Below are positions 38,393 through 48,102 of a stretch of 64,000 nucleotides of DNA, in pieces. The notes beneath the pieces were generated by a model. The model saw only the letters and a program-made list of their open reading frames with translations, did no database searches and had not been told where the DNA came from. Made by a program: the position numbers and the translations under genes. Each line of letters begins with the position of its first letter. Position 1 is the first letter of the stretch. Source of the stretch: Candidatus Scalindua sp. (GTDB taxonomy: Bacteria; Planctomycetota; Brocadiia; Brocadiales; Scalinduaceae); assembly GCA_031316155.1 (NCBI GenBank), contig JALDRB010000006.1, positions 1 through 64,000 on the forward strand. The letters run 5' to 3'.

Positions 38393-39418
38393 TTAGGCCG
38401 CAGCATAGGATACCTTTTCGTTCTTGAAAAAGGAAAGAATAAGTTTCTTTTTACTTTTAATAGATTCAAGATCAAGTATAGCTCTTTTTTTTAGTGACTC
38501 TCCTTTTCTAAGCGGTTTTTTAGAGGTTCCTATGTTTCTCATTTGATTCCAAACAAGTTCATCTGGATTAAGTTCTGGTGCGTAAGGAGGGAGTAAATAC
38601 ATTTCCAATTTTCCTTTAAGCCCATCTATATATTTCTTGACGGCTTTCGCTTTATGTACTGGATGGCCATCCAAGATTATAAAAATAGGATTACGTCTAT
38701 AACGCATGAAGTTTTTTAAACATTCAATAAATTTGGATGAATTAAAACGGCCGGTATAAACCATATACCAAAACCCTCCTTTATTAGACAATGCCGATAT
38801 TGCATTAATTGACTGTCTCTGTCCACTTGTTTGAACAACAGGTGTTTTTCCCTTTAAACCCCACGTTCGTTGCAGAGGATCATCAGATTGTATCGCCGCT
38901 TCGTCTAGCCAGAATATCTCAGCCTTCTTTAGCTTCGCACGTTTTCTTATACACACATAATCTTTCTGAAGCCAGTTCGTAACGGCTTCCGGATCTCTTT
39001 CATATGCTCTACGTAAAGGTTTTTGAGGTGTTAAACCCTGTCTTTTTAAAAGTCTTCCTACTGAATTTACACTCAGTTTAATTCCAATACGATCCATTAT
39101 AAGATTTGATATAATTTCTCGTGTCCAAAGACCAAAGTCGAAATTGTATTGGCGGGGATCTTTGTCTACTATCCAGCGTTTGACTTCTTGTTCTTCCTTC
39201 TCTATTAATTTACGCCTTCGGCCAGGCTTGGGTTTCGGAGCAAGGCTGTCAATACCGCTCTCTTTAGCTTTTTTCAGCCAACGAAATATAGTCTTTGGGC
39301 TTAGACCATAACTTGCTGTAACATCGCAGGGGCTCTCTCCATACTGTACGCGCTGCACGGCTATGCGCCGAATAAAAGCTTTCTCTTGTATTGATAATTT
39401 GCGACCATCTATTTTCAT
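38393..39418 (-). CDS. IS630-family transposase
   Basis: 341 residues, full length. N-terminal HTH (ASYGLSPKTIFRWLKKAKE), linker GRRRKLIEKEEQEV, and the DDE catalytic region: WLDEAAIQSD, IFIILDGHPVHKAKAVKKY and LLPPYAPELNPDELVWNQ, all three acids present. It appears intact. IS630 elements insert at TA; the left border abuts the 290-bp repeat at TTTA. I could not define both terminal inverted repeats; a palindrome CCATTATAT...ATATAATGG sits just upstream (39424-39451). Confidence 0.93.
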   Translation of the reverse strand: MKIDGRKLSIQEKAFIRRIAVQRVQYGESPCDVTASYGLSPKTIFRWLKKAKESGIDSLAPKPKPGRRRKLIEKEEQEVKRWIVDKDPRQYNFDFGLWTREIISNLIMDRIGIKLSVNSVGRLLKRQGLTPQKPLRRAYERDPEAVTNWLQKDYVCIRKRAKLKKAEIFWLDEAAIQSDDPLQRTWGLKGKTPVVQTSGQRQSINAISALSNKGGFWYMVYTGRFNSSKFIECLKNFMRYRRNPIFIILDGHPVHKAKAVKKYIDGLKGKLEMYLLPPYAPELNPDELVWNQMRNIGTSKKPLRKGESLKKRAILDLESIKSKKKLILSFFKNEKVSYAAA

Positions 39419-39567
39419 CTCACCATTATATCGTATTTTCTATATAATGGTTGTTTTATTTATGGACTCGGTAATATCTCATGTTTTGTTGTCAAATTTA
39501 CTTTTGTTTTTTCTATATTATGTTTTATTATGTACAATGATGGTGTCTGTCAGCATTCACGAATGAT

Positions 39568-39753
39568 TTACATTTCAGGTAAAGCCAAGGATTTAATAAT
39601 CTTCTTTACCAACATATTTGGGATCTCATTATGTCTTGGAATTGCTTCCACATGGCCTGTACTTGGATTAGACCATAATGAGTGTGAACCTCCCTCTCTT
39701 TTAAGAAAACATCCGTGTTTGCGCAGATGTTTTAGTAAAGCATGCCTTTTCAT
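39568..39753 (-). CDS. hicA: HicA-family toxin
   Basis: 61 residues: LLKHLRKHGCFLKREGGSHSLWSNP, then AIPRHNEIPNMLVKKIIKSL. The dsRBD-like fold and the catalytic His in GGSHSLW are those of HicA mRNA interferases. Overlaps hicB by four bases (ATGA). Confidence 0.92.
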   Translation of the reverse strand: MKRHALLKHLRKHGCFLKREGGSHSLWSNPSTGHVEAIPRHNEIPNMLVKKIIKSLALPEM

Positions 39754-39965
39754 TCTATAGTTACAACTTCCTTTATAGCATTCTTTGGTACACCACGCAA
39801 AACATCACTTCTACGGTCTTCAAGAATGAGAGAAATAGCTCCAGACAAACTCTTTCTACACTCATCGAGTGTCTTACCCTGCCCGTTAGCACCTGGAATC
39901 TCAGGACAGTATGCGATATACCATTCTTCATCTTTCTCAAAAATCGCCGTAAATTCATTATGCAT
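39750..39965 (-). CDS. hicB: HicB-family antitoxin
   Basis: 71 residues: FTAIFEKDEEWYIAYCPEIPGANGQGKTLDECRKSLSGAISLILEDRR is the partial RNase H-like HicB fold. Upstream gene of the hicBA pair. A decayed twin lies at 37048-37224. Confidence 0.92.
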   Translation of the reverse strand: MHNEFTAIFEKDEEWYIAYCPEIPGANGQGKTLDECRKSLSGAISLILEDRRSDVLRGVPKNAIKEVVTIE

Positions 39966-40070
39966 TTACAATCTCCACCAATTATTATCTGTTATTACAG
40001 TTTAAGAAAAGATCAATTTTGTAATGATAAAATAGTACCATATCTATGTCAATAGAATAAATACCTCATT

Positions 40071-40367
40071 GGGAATGATTGTTTTTCTCGTCTTGAAAAG
40101 AGTCTATTGGCGGGTTTCTGAAGCCTGAAAAACAGGACGAAAACCTGAGAAAAACAAATCATAGGTATGGTGTTCCACGTTTTAACATACCGACACCAAT
40201 TTTCCCATCTGGTTTTATTTGTCAATAGTTAAGGTGACCTTAGCTTCCCTTCTTTTCACTTTTCTTTGCTTTTAACCTCAACGCTTATATGCGTATATCC
40301 GCGTCCAATCTCACCAATCTCTTTTGTCTTGCAAAACAACCCCTCTCTTTTATAATATTTAAGACAA
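40071..40367. repeat. 290-bp direct repeat, copy 2
   Basis: Second copy of 38095-38388, with small differences (TCTATTGGCGGG against TCTAATTGGCAG). Together with the two hicB copies it shows that hicAB and this block were duplicated as a unit, later split by the PIN pair and the IS630 element. The rest, to 40631, is A+T-rich and holds no recognised gene; the promoter of the three-gene operon should be here. Confidence 0.85.
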
Positions 40368-40631
40368 CAAAGCAGTTCAAATCACTTTTACCACATTTTA
40401 AATATCTTCAAAAAGATAGTCTTATTTGTTTATATAAGTAAGATTTTCATACATTATATATTTGCTGGTGTGACGTTTGGAGAGTTTCTATATTTACTAT
40501 ATAATTAGAATAATTAGAGAAACTAATTCTGTCAACCAGTCAGGTCTGATTCCTCTGTTTTAAGTGCAGTATACAAATCTTTGTGAGTAAGAATAAATAT
40601 TACCTAAAAAAATTTAGGCTAACACAATTAT

Positions 40632-41729
40632 ATGGCCAATGTATATAAAATATCAGATACGAACAGCATTACCACTATGGATATTGTTTTTGTTCATGGA
40701 TTAAATGGCGATCCATATAAAACATGGACAAACAATGAAGACTTTTTTTGGCCAAAGTGGTTAATAAATGATCTTCCCGAGGCGGATTTATGGACTGTGG
40801 CTTATGATGCTTCACCTACAAAATGGAAAAAGGAAACTATATCTTTCTTGAAGAGATCGCAGAGTATTTTAGAACATCTTAAAATTGAAGGAATCGGCAG
40901 TAGGCCTGTATGTTTTGTATGTCACAGCTTAGGTGGACTTGTTATTAAACAGATATTAAGACAATCTAACGAAAATAATAGTTTGGGACGATATTGTGAT
41001 CTTTATAAGAATACCATGTGTATAACCTTTTTTGCAACGCCACACAGTGGCTCAGAATTAGCAAATGTTTTGTCAAGGCTTCGCTTATTTTCAAGAACTA
41101 CAAAATTGGTTGATTATTTGAAGTGTGACGAAGGTTACATCAAAGATTTATTTTATTTTTTCCGTCAAACCTCAATTCCTATGCTTAGTTTTTATGAAAC
41201 TGAACGCACCCCTTTGCTGAAGATATTTGCTTTTTGTAAAAATGTTCCGAAAGTAAACGATTGGCTATGCCCAATTATTGTTTCCGAAAAGTCAGCAGAT
41301 TGTGGATATGGTGAAAGTCCCAGTCCTATAGAGGAAAATCATTACAATATATGCAAGTTTTCTAACAATGAAGAACTGCATTATAAAAAGCTGCTATCTT
41401 TTATAAGAAATAGTATGTCTAGTGCTGGTATTCCGTCAATGCAAAATATTTCTTTGTATAACGCAAAGCTTAGCAAGACAGATCCTATCATAATTGAAAT
41501 TGAATCTACGATTAATGAAGGGAATTGGGAAGAAAGTTCAAAGTTAATTTCTGAGTGTGAAAAAATTTTAGATAACAACACAGAGCTACCAAATAGAGCA
41601 GAGATATATTTTTTTCTAGCTGGCGCAGAGAAAAATAGAATCGAAGGATTATTTAATATGACTTCTCAAGAGAAAGATTACACTAAGCTGAAAAATCTAA
41701 TAGAAAAGGCTAAAAGAGCAAATGAATAG
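40632..41729 (+). CDS. Alpha/beta hydrolase (SERAC1/lipase-like), first gene of candidate system
   Basis: 365 residues, no signal peptide. MDIVFVHGLNGDPYKTW is the oxyanion strand; the nucleophile elbow is CHSLGG (Ser99), followed by FFATPHSGS and, near residue 237, EENHYNICKF with the likely catalytic His, as in SERAC1/DUF676-type serine hydrolases. Residues 270-365 form a separate helical, TPR-like tail (INEGNWEESSKLISECEKIL). Such hydrolase domains are found as effectors or N-terminal modules in STAND-type conflict proteins. It overlaps the next gene by 8 bp. The substrate is unknown. Confidence 0.85.
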   Translation: MANVYKISDTNSITTMDIVFVHGLNGDPYKTWTNNEDFFWPKWLINDLPEADLWTVAYDASPTKWKKETISFLKRSQSILEHLKIEGIGSRPVCFVCHSLGGLVIKQILRQSNENNSLGRYCDLYKNTMCITFFATPHSGSELANVLSRLRLFSRTTKLVDYLKCDEGYIKDLFYFFRQTSIPMLSFYETERTPLLKIFAFCKNVPKVNDWLCPIIVSEKSADCGYGESPSPIEENHYNICKFSNNEELHYKKLLSFIRNSMSSAGIPSMQNISLYNAKLSKTDPIIIEIESTINEGNWEESSKLISECEKILDNNTELPNRAEIYFFLAGAEKNRIEGLFNMTSQEKDYTKLKNLIEKAKRANE

Positions 41730-44700
41730 TCAAAATAAATATTTGTTAAATAAAAAGATCAAAGAGTTAGAAAAGAGTATAGACTCTGAAATTGCTTCAA
41801 ATCCTCAAAGCACAGAAAAAGATATTTCTACACTCATACAAAATAATCAATTAGAAGAAGCTGAAAAATTAATTTTTGACAATAAATTATCTGAAAGCTG
41901 GTGCCATAAAGCTATAACGGTCTATGTGCTTAGGAACAAAATTGAATTAGCTAAAAAAGTTATTAAATGGGCAAGACAAAACTCAAATAAGCTTTATATC
42001 TGGAGGCTTTGCATATACGAATTCGCTAAAGCTCGATGGAGAATGATCTGTGGTTATGATCCAGAGGGGATGATTGTTTTGCCTGGTATAATTGGTCAAG
42101 AGAAAAAAAAAGATATTAATGAAATCCTCAAAGTTGTGAAGCCAGTGTTACTTCATATAGAAGTAGATGAGTGTGTTTCAAGTGAGCTTGAGGCAAAAAT
42201 ATTATTTGTAGCCATTAATGCATTTTGGTTATTAGGGGATATTGAAAAAGTTAGAAAACTGGCTTTGTACCTTGAGACTGTAAAGCCTGCGTCAATAGAA
42301 CTGGCTAATTTAGCTATGATGGGGCTTGTAAAAAGGGGGAGTCTTAAAAACGATTTTCCCGAAAGGTTAAACAACGAAAATCCTGATTCCTTTAACGCAA
42401 AAATACTTTCACAATTACTTAAAGCAGAAATATTTGGACAGAGTCTAAATGCCTTTGAATCCTTAAAAGCATTTTCTCCGGAAATAAAAAAGGAAGATAG
42501 GCTCAGGTATTGCCAGGGGCTATTTCATGTTGCACAATTGCTCGGTAAATCTGAAGTCGAGGAATGTATTAGGCTATCAGAGGAGCTACTAGGTAAAGAA
42601 AATAGTTTCTGTAAATTGGCAAAGGCTGAATATTTATTAAATTTAGACGAAATAGATGAGGCCGAAGAAATAGCAAAAAGTTGTATAGATAAAAAAAATC
42701 CACAGTGGTTACAGATATATGCGTTTATTCAGGCAAAGAAAGAAAATTTTGAAGGCGCTATCAAAAACTACGAAGAAGCTTCTAAACTTATGGCGCATCC
42801 GGAGGTATTTGCAACGTTAGGCAGATTGGCAACTCTGGCATCTGAAAAAGATGATAGATTCCGTAACAATGTTATTGAGGCTTATAAATCTTTACTAAAT
42901 CTACAATCAGACAATCTATCAGCAAGGCACAATTTAGCTTTTGAATTGGCAAGGTCAGGCCGTCTTCAAGAAGCTAAAGATCATTTTAAGTATCTATCAG
43001 AACACTCTCCAGAAGAAGATCCATCAGGCATTATCTATAAACAAAATTATGGCAACTGTCTTGCGAATACTGGTGAACATGAAAAGGCTTTAATGGTTTA
43101 TGATGAAATATGTAGAGACAAAGATGTGCCTGTAGAGGCGGTAATAGTCAAAACTAACCTTTTAAAGCAGGTAAAAGACCCATTTATTGCATTTAATTTC
43201 TTGCAGCAGTATCGCAAACTTTTCTGGAATATACCTTCATATCTTCAGCACTATATGAAATTATCAAGCCAGGCCAATCAAGACGGTCTGATGCACGAAG
43301 CTTTGCTACAGATAAAAAAACTACAATCGCAGGGAAAAGCTTCACCGGATGTTATACAAGAGAAAACCCTAGAAGATATTATTGAAAAGGTTAAGCAGTG
43401 GAATGAAAGAACCAGACAGATACATGATTTTTGTTTAAAAGGGAAAATGCCCTGGACTCTTGCCGATGATATGCTAAATCATTCCATCTACATGGGCTGG
43501 CTTATTAGGACGCAAAAGCTTAACTGGTTTAGCGAAGAACCTGCAACAACAGCCAGTTATTCTATTTATGCAACTAACAGTTTTCACCCTTTGAAGTCTG
43601 ATGATGGAAAAGTTTCTCTTCAAAGACTTAATAAACCACTATACAATTCAGAAGTTGTTATGGACATTACTGCGCTGATAACGTTGCATCGCCTGGGCTT
43701 ATTAGATAAGGCAATGAGTTTTTTTAAGACTATATACATTCCTGCTCTATATTTATTTAAGTTATTTAAGGATTCTGACAAGCTTCTACCACATCAGTAT
43801 TCTAACGTAAAAGCTATCTGTGAAATCAAGGAAGCTGTTGACAATGCAAGGATAGATGTCCTAGAAGATTTAGGAACTCCTTTTATTAAACACTTTCCGT
43901 ATATTAATGAACATACATTGCCAGAAGACGAAGAACACTATTACAGATTAGTTGACATTCTTAATGTTTTAGAAGAAAAAGGCTTCGTAAGAAAAAACGA
44001 ACTGGAAAATATCAAGAATATTAAATTAAAACCAGCTGGTGTTGATCATGATCATCCCGCAATAAATATAAATGACGAGTTGATTATTGAACTTTCGTCC
44101 CTGAAAACAATCTGTAATTTTGATTTACTTGACAAAGTTTTGGATAATTTTAAAGTGAAAATATCTTCAGAATTTAAAAAACAAATACTTTCGGATTTCA
44201 GTAACATTGAACACCAGAAGAAATTGCAAGAGTGGAATAAAGACCTGCGTGATATTATTATATCAACAGATAGTTTTAAAAAAATTGATATTGACTTAGA
44301 TGTAAGAAACAGAGAAGAGTTCTCCTTGAAAGCTTTAAAGTTGGCAATACAAAAGAATTTGCCTTTATACTCTGATGATAGAGTCCTTCAAGTTGCTGCA
44401 CTGAATGACAAATCACAAATTATTAGTTTTGGCATAGATGTTTTCGTAAATACTCTTCATTCTCAAGGACATCTTAACCTCACAGAACTTACAAACATAT
44501 ATTTGCAGCTTATTGACTGGCGGTATAAGTTTTTTATTCCTCCATTAAAGGTTCTGATTTACCTTGCTGAGCAATATTCAAATAATCCGCCTGGAAATGA
44601 ATTAAAAAAGATAGCAATGTATACACATGATTGTATGCGTGACCCTGGACTTTTCTGTGGTCAAGAAAAAACAGCAGATGTTCCGTTACCAATTGCAGTC

Positions 44701-45030
44701 AAAATTTATATTGAGTGGTTCAGATTGGCAGCTGATTTTATTGTTAAATGCTGGACTAACAAAAATATTAATATTAATGATGAGACAGCGGAGAAATATA
44801 CGGACTGGACAATATTAAATCTTTTACCAACTTACCCTAAATACATACATAATAGTGGCAGTTTTGGGAGCATGACAAAAAGAATGGTGTTAGGAGATGC
44901 AATTACTCAATTAATGACTATATCAGATATTGATATGGGTAATAAAATACTATTATTACTAAAACAAAAATTAGGATTGAGCGACATAGAATACAATCGG
45001 ACAGTATCGGAGATAATTGATGCAATCTGA
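41722..45030 (+). CDS. Large TPR protein with C-terminal PIN-like nuclease region
   Basis: 1102 residues. Residues about 30-560 are helical TPR-like repeats (for example LARSGRLQEAKDHFKYL and GEHEKALMVYDEI). After a linker, residues 645-680 read VVMDITALITLHRLGLLDKAM..IYIPALYLF, a PIN-domain start with Asp648; acidic KAICEIKEAVD follows, and the PIN core resumes at LPLYSDDRVLQVAAL (Asp885/886) and FGIDVFVNTL (Asp906). Large TPR-PIN proteins occur in predicted conflict systems of the TPR-GreAB-C-PIN type (as I recall). The last 150 residues are helical. A ribonuclease effector or sensor is plausible. The reading frame overlaps both neighbours. Confidence 0.75.
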   Translation: MNSQNKYLLNKKIKELEKSIDSEIASNPQSTEKDISTLIQNNQLEEAEKLIFDNKLSESWCHKAITVYVLRNKIELAKKVIKWARQNSNKLYIWRLCIYEFAKARWRMICGYDPEGMIVLPGIIGQEKKKDINEILKVVKPVLLHIEVDECVSSELEAKILFVAINAFWLLGDIEKVRKLALYLETVKPASIELANLAMMGLVKRGSLKNDFPERLNNENPDSFNAKILSQLLKAEIFGQSLNAFESLKAFSPEIKKEDRLRYCQGLFHVAQLLGKSEVEECIRLSEELLGKENSFCKLAKAEYLLNLDEIDEAEEIAKSCIDKKNPQWLQIYAFIQAKKENFEGAIKNYEEASKLMAHPEVFATLGRLATLASEKDDRFRNNVIEAYKSLLNLQSDNLSARHNLAFELARSGRLQEAKDHFKYLSEHSPEEDPSGIIYKQNYGNCLANTGEHEKALMVYDEICRDKDVPVEAVIVKTNLLKQVKDPFIAFNFLQQYRKLFWNIPSYLQHYMKLSSQANQDGLMHEALLQIKKLQSQGKASPDVIQEKTLEDIIEKVKQWNERTRQIHDFCLKGKMPWTLADDMLNHSIYMGWLIRTQKLNWFSEEPATTASYSIYATNSFHPLKSDDGKVSLQRLNKPLYNSEVVMDITALITLHRLGLLDKAMSFFKTIYIPALYLFKLFKDSDKLLPHQYSNVKAICEIKEAVDNARIDVLEDLGTPFIKHFPYINEHTLPEDEEHYYRLVDILNVLEEKGFVRKNELENIKNIKLKPAGVDHDHPAININDELIIELSSLKTICNFDLLDKVLDNFKVKISSEFKKQILSDFSNIEHQKKLQEWNKDLRDIIISTDSFKKIDIDLDVRNREEFSLKALKLAIQKNLPLYSDDRVLQVAALNDKSQIISFGIDVFVNTLHSQGHLNLTELTNIYLQLIDWRYKFFIPPLKVLIYLAEQYSNNPPGNELKKIAMYTHDCMRDPGLFCGQEKTADVPLPIAVKIYIEWFRLAADFIVKCWTNKNININDETAEKYTDWTILNLLPTYPKYIHNSGSFGSMTKRMVLGDAITQLMTISDIDMGNKILLLLKQKLGLSDIEYNRTVSEIIDAI

Positions 45031-47026
45031 GATAGACAAAATTGAAGAAATATTGGTAATCAAAAAGATAATTGCCGATATGGCTTTTAAGCATCAAAAA
45101 ACAGTTGATTACTGTACCTGGGCTTTCCTTAAAATGAATAAAATGTGGGAAGTTGATGCACCGATTACTGATAGAGATAGTAAAAAATATAAAATATTGT
45201 CTAATGAAAAAGACAGGATAATAACACACTATATTGGACCTTTATTGTTTTTTAGAGAACATGACAATCCTAATGTTGTAAGAATTGTCGACTTGATATT
45301 TACAAATAAAGAACAATGGAGAAAGATTGTTTACGATCATTTTATTAAAATGCATCCTGGTCAAGAAATTGGATATTTTACGCTGGATAAATTAAGGAAA
45401 ATTGAAAGTAAATTATTGAGTAGTGATTGGATTCGAGCTGCTCTCGATTTTTATGATATTATAAATGCAGATTGGTTGTGCAATTTGATGGGACTACAAC
45501 AGGCCAGTGAAGGAAACTTTAAAAAAGGATTACAAGAATTTGCTACAGATGTTTTCAGGCCGTCAATTGCTTCTGTGGAATCTATTGGAGTTGGAGTGTT
45601 ACAACCTTCATACGCAAAGGATGGTTACATTAAGGATTTTAGGCAAATTTATGAAGAGGAGTCAGATTTGTGTGACCTATTAGATAAGTATTATTACAAA
45701 TACGGTCATATACCTTTATGTTATGAATATTCCTTATATTCAATGCTTGATTCTTTTTTTGCAAAGCATTCATATAATAATCAGCAAAGATGGGATAGTT
45801 TATGGCGATGGGCTGATACTAAAGAGAGTCCTTTGTCACGTTATCATGTATGTTGCTATTTTGTTCGTAATAGTGACAATATACCGGATGGGAAACATGG
45901 AAAATTATATATTGAATTACTCAATATCATTTATATTTCAGTAGAGGAAAGTAAAGAACTCAAATGGACTTCAGCTTGGAAATTACGATGTGAATTAGCT
46001 AAGCATTTCGGTCAGTTTCTTGAAAGCCGGTTACCTGGTGCAAACAGTGAAAGAATTTATAGTCAGGCATGGTGGATGACAGAAAAGATTGCGACCATTT
46101 ATGGTAATAATCCTGAGGATATTAAAACTGTTAGGAGATTTACTATATCTTCAGAAGGAAAATTATCAAACTTGATCTGGCAAACGTCAAGGCCTAGAAC
46201 GCAAAGTTCTTCGCTTAGATTTGCCACTTTGATGACAAGCTCATTGTGGGCAATTTCTACCATTTCTCAAGTTGGAAACAAATTCCTGGGCTATATTTGT
46301 AAAAACAATTTACAAGAAACTGAGCTATTCTTGGAGAGCATGATATATTCTCTAATTGGATGTTTTCCATTAAAGAATGCAGATAAAACTAATTCTGTTT
46401 ATGCCTATGATATGACATGTATAAATGCTGCAGAGTTTCTGTCAGAAAATCATCAAGTTGCCAAAAAAGATCAATTTCTTCCCACTCTTGTATCTGTAGT
46501 TAAACAACTATCAGATACTGGTAACCTTACAGACCATATAAAAAAAATACCAGAACTCAATGATAGCGTTCAACCAATCATCGCTGCAGCTATGCGTGTT
46601 ATGGCTTATACTGGTCTGATACAAGATGAAGATGAAATATGGGGAAGTATTTGCAACGAAGACTGGCTAGAAAAGGTATTTTTGACAGTAAGTGAAGCTG
46701 TTGTTTATTCAATTACTGATTCTTTCATTGAAATTATTCTGCAAAAGCAAGATAAATGGGCATGGCAGTTACCACATTTATTTTCGATTATTTGCCAAAA
46801 ACAGATTGATAATGAAAAAATCAAAAAGATTGCATTTGTATGTGTAGTGATTAGCTCTATTTGCTCAGACACTTGCAGTGCATTAAAAAGAACCTTAATT
46901 GACAATAAAACTGAAATTAATGAATTGCAGAGCGAATGGAGAGAACGGTTACAGAAAATCTATCATATTGCTCCAGACTATATAAAGTCACGATTAAGAC
47001 CTGTTCTTTTATGTTTAGAGTCATGA
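45020..47026 (+). CDS. Large helical protein of unknown family, third gene of candidate system
   Basis: About 668 residues, ATG 45020 (a TTG lies directly before). It overlaps the TPR-PIN gene by 11 bp, so translation is coupled. Predicted mostly helical with many Trp and Tyr, for example WRWADTKESPLSRYHVCCYF, SAWKLRCELAKHFGQFL and YSQAWWMTEKIATIYGNN. No Walker, HTH, nuclease or membrane motif seen, and no family recognised. It may be a structural or recognition partner of the preceding two proteins. The stop is followed by decayed sequence. Confidence 0.7.
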   Translation: MQSEIDKIEEILVIKKIIADMAFKHQKTVDYCTWAFLKMNKMWEVDAPITDRDSKKYKILSNEKDRIITHYIGPLLFFREHDNPNVVRIVDLIFTNKEQWRKIVYDHFIKMHPGQEIGYFTLDKLRKIESKLLSSDWIRAALDFYDIINADWLCNLMGLQQASEGNFKKGLQEFATDVFRPSIASVESIGVGVLQPSYAKDGYIKDFRQIYEEESDLCDLLDKYYYKYGHIPLCYEYSLYSMLDSFFAKHSYNNQQRWDSLWRWADTKESPLSRYHVCCYFVRNSDNIPDGKHGKLYIELLNIIYISVEESKELKWTSAWKLRCELAKHFGQFLESRLPGANSERIYSQAWWMTEKIATIYGNNPEDIKTVRRFTISSEGKLSNLIWQTSRPRTQSSSLRFATLMTSSLWAISTISQVGNKFLGYICKNNLQETELFLESMIYSLIGCFPLKNADKTNSVYAYDMTCINAAEFLSENHQVAKKDQFLPTLVSVVKQLSDTGNLTDHIKKIPELNDSVQPIIAAAMRVMAYTGLIQDEDEIWGSICNEDWLEKVFLTVSEAVVYSITDSFIEIILQKQDKWAWQLPHLFSIICQKQIDNEKIKKIAFVCVVISSICSDTCSALKRTLIDNKTEINELQSEWRERLQKIYHIAPDYIKSRLRPVLLCLES

Positions 47027-47318
47027 AAAGACCGGAATAACGTTCTTTAAACCTTCAGTATGGCCTTATTTTTCCTATTTTTAAGTAAGGAGTTCCTCAT
47101 TTTTGAACTTTAAAATGGAATAATCATCATCTCCATTATATATTGATCACTTGGATGAAAAAAGGCGTCACATCTCGCCACTTGACTCATTCCGTTCCGC
47201 TAGATTTTTTTTAAAGAAATATATTCTGTTTTGAGATCGATATATTTGGTAAGAACGTTCGTATTTCTACACTCGTGTAATCATAAACATTTATGGTAAT
47301 CGTTCACAGGTTCAGTGT
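47027..47318. other. Downstream of candidate system, nothing recognised
   Basis: 290 bases, A+T-rich, no gene. A weak AAGGAGTTCCTC palindrome is near 47090. No clear terminator with a T-run after the operon. Confidence 0.4.
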
Positions 47319-47556
47319 TCACCGTTCTGGGTTACCTTTCTTTCGTTGACCTTCATTGTAGTCAAGCAAGTAATTTATGAAACCACGAATGGTAGATCGC
47401 GGATGCATCCGGCATGATCATAAACATCCTGAAACTCAGCTTTAGTTATGTATTGTTGATCCAAGGCCACATAAAGCTTGCTTTGGACTCCGGTATAAAA
47501 TTTTTTGCATAACGAAGACAACGAACAAACTCATGGTTTGTTTCCAAATCGAACCC
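47319..47556 (-). pseudogene. Four-helix-bundle protein, frameshifted
   Basis: Read in three frames on the minus strand: FDLETNHEFVRCLRYAKNFI, then SKLYVALDQQYITKAEFQDVYDHAGCIRDL, then TIRGFINYLLDYNEGQRKKG to a stop at 47319. This is the 23S rRNA-intervening-sequence/four-helix-bundle family (about 120 residues). Two frameshifts and a missing N-terminus. A small fragment of the same gene is at 26826-26895. Confidence 0.75.
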
Positions 47557-47663
47557 TTCAGCTCAAAACTAGTGGATGAACGTTTCAGAACTCCCCAATG
47601 GATAGTAGGTGGGTTTTCGGAGAACCCTGAACCTTTGAACTGTAAACGGTTAGTTACCATTTA

Positions 47664-48090
47664 TAATTTTTTTCCAGTCTCTCTTCAGCTTCCGATTTCC
47701 TCTGGTATAAGGGTTCGAGTGTTTCTGTTTCGCAGCGCTCTCCCTGTTCATATATTTTCAATCCCAGTCTGGCGACGTTCAAGGCGCTGACAATGCCTAA
47801 CACATCGGGTGAAAGCGTTAGGTTCTTTTGTAAGAAAATCTCTTTATACGGTATGACACCGTCGCCGAATAGGAATGTGTGGTCATGCAAAATATCCAGA
47901 AGATCTTTGGGGGGGAATAAGCAAAAAATCTGTAGTTCGTTTTTGCTCACCCTCACTTCTTACATAAACGCAGGCGTAAACCATCTTTCTCTTCGCATCA
48001 ATCACAGGACAGAAGGTTCTCACATTACTTTGTACATTTTCTGCCAGAACATCTAAGGTAGGAACAGCTATCATCGGCCACTTCAAACAG
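47664..48090 (-). pseudogene. Partial duplicate of tsaB
   Basis: Matches the C-terminal two thirds of tsaB (48875-49295) at high identity: PMIAVPTLDVLAENVQSNV, FCPVIDAKRKMVYACVYVRSE, DLLDILHDHTFLFGDG, NLTLSPDVLGIVSALNVA. A frameshift near 47910-47930 (a run of G) splits it, and the N-terminal third with the metal site is absent. It lies 780 bp before the intact gene, with a RelE toxin pair between them. Confidence 0.85.
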
Positions 48091-48102
48091 CCCGAAAGGA
48101 TT

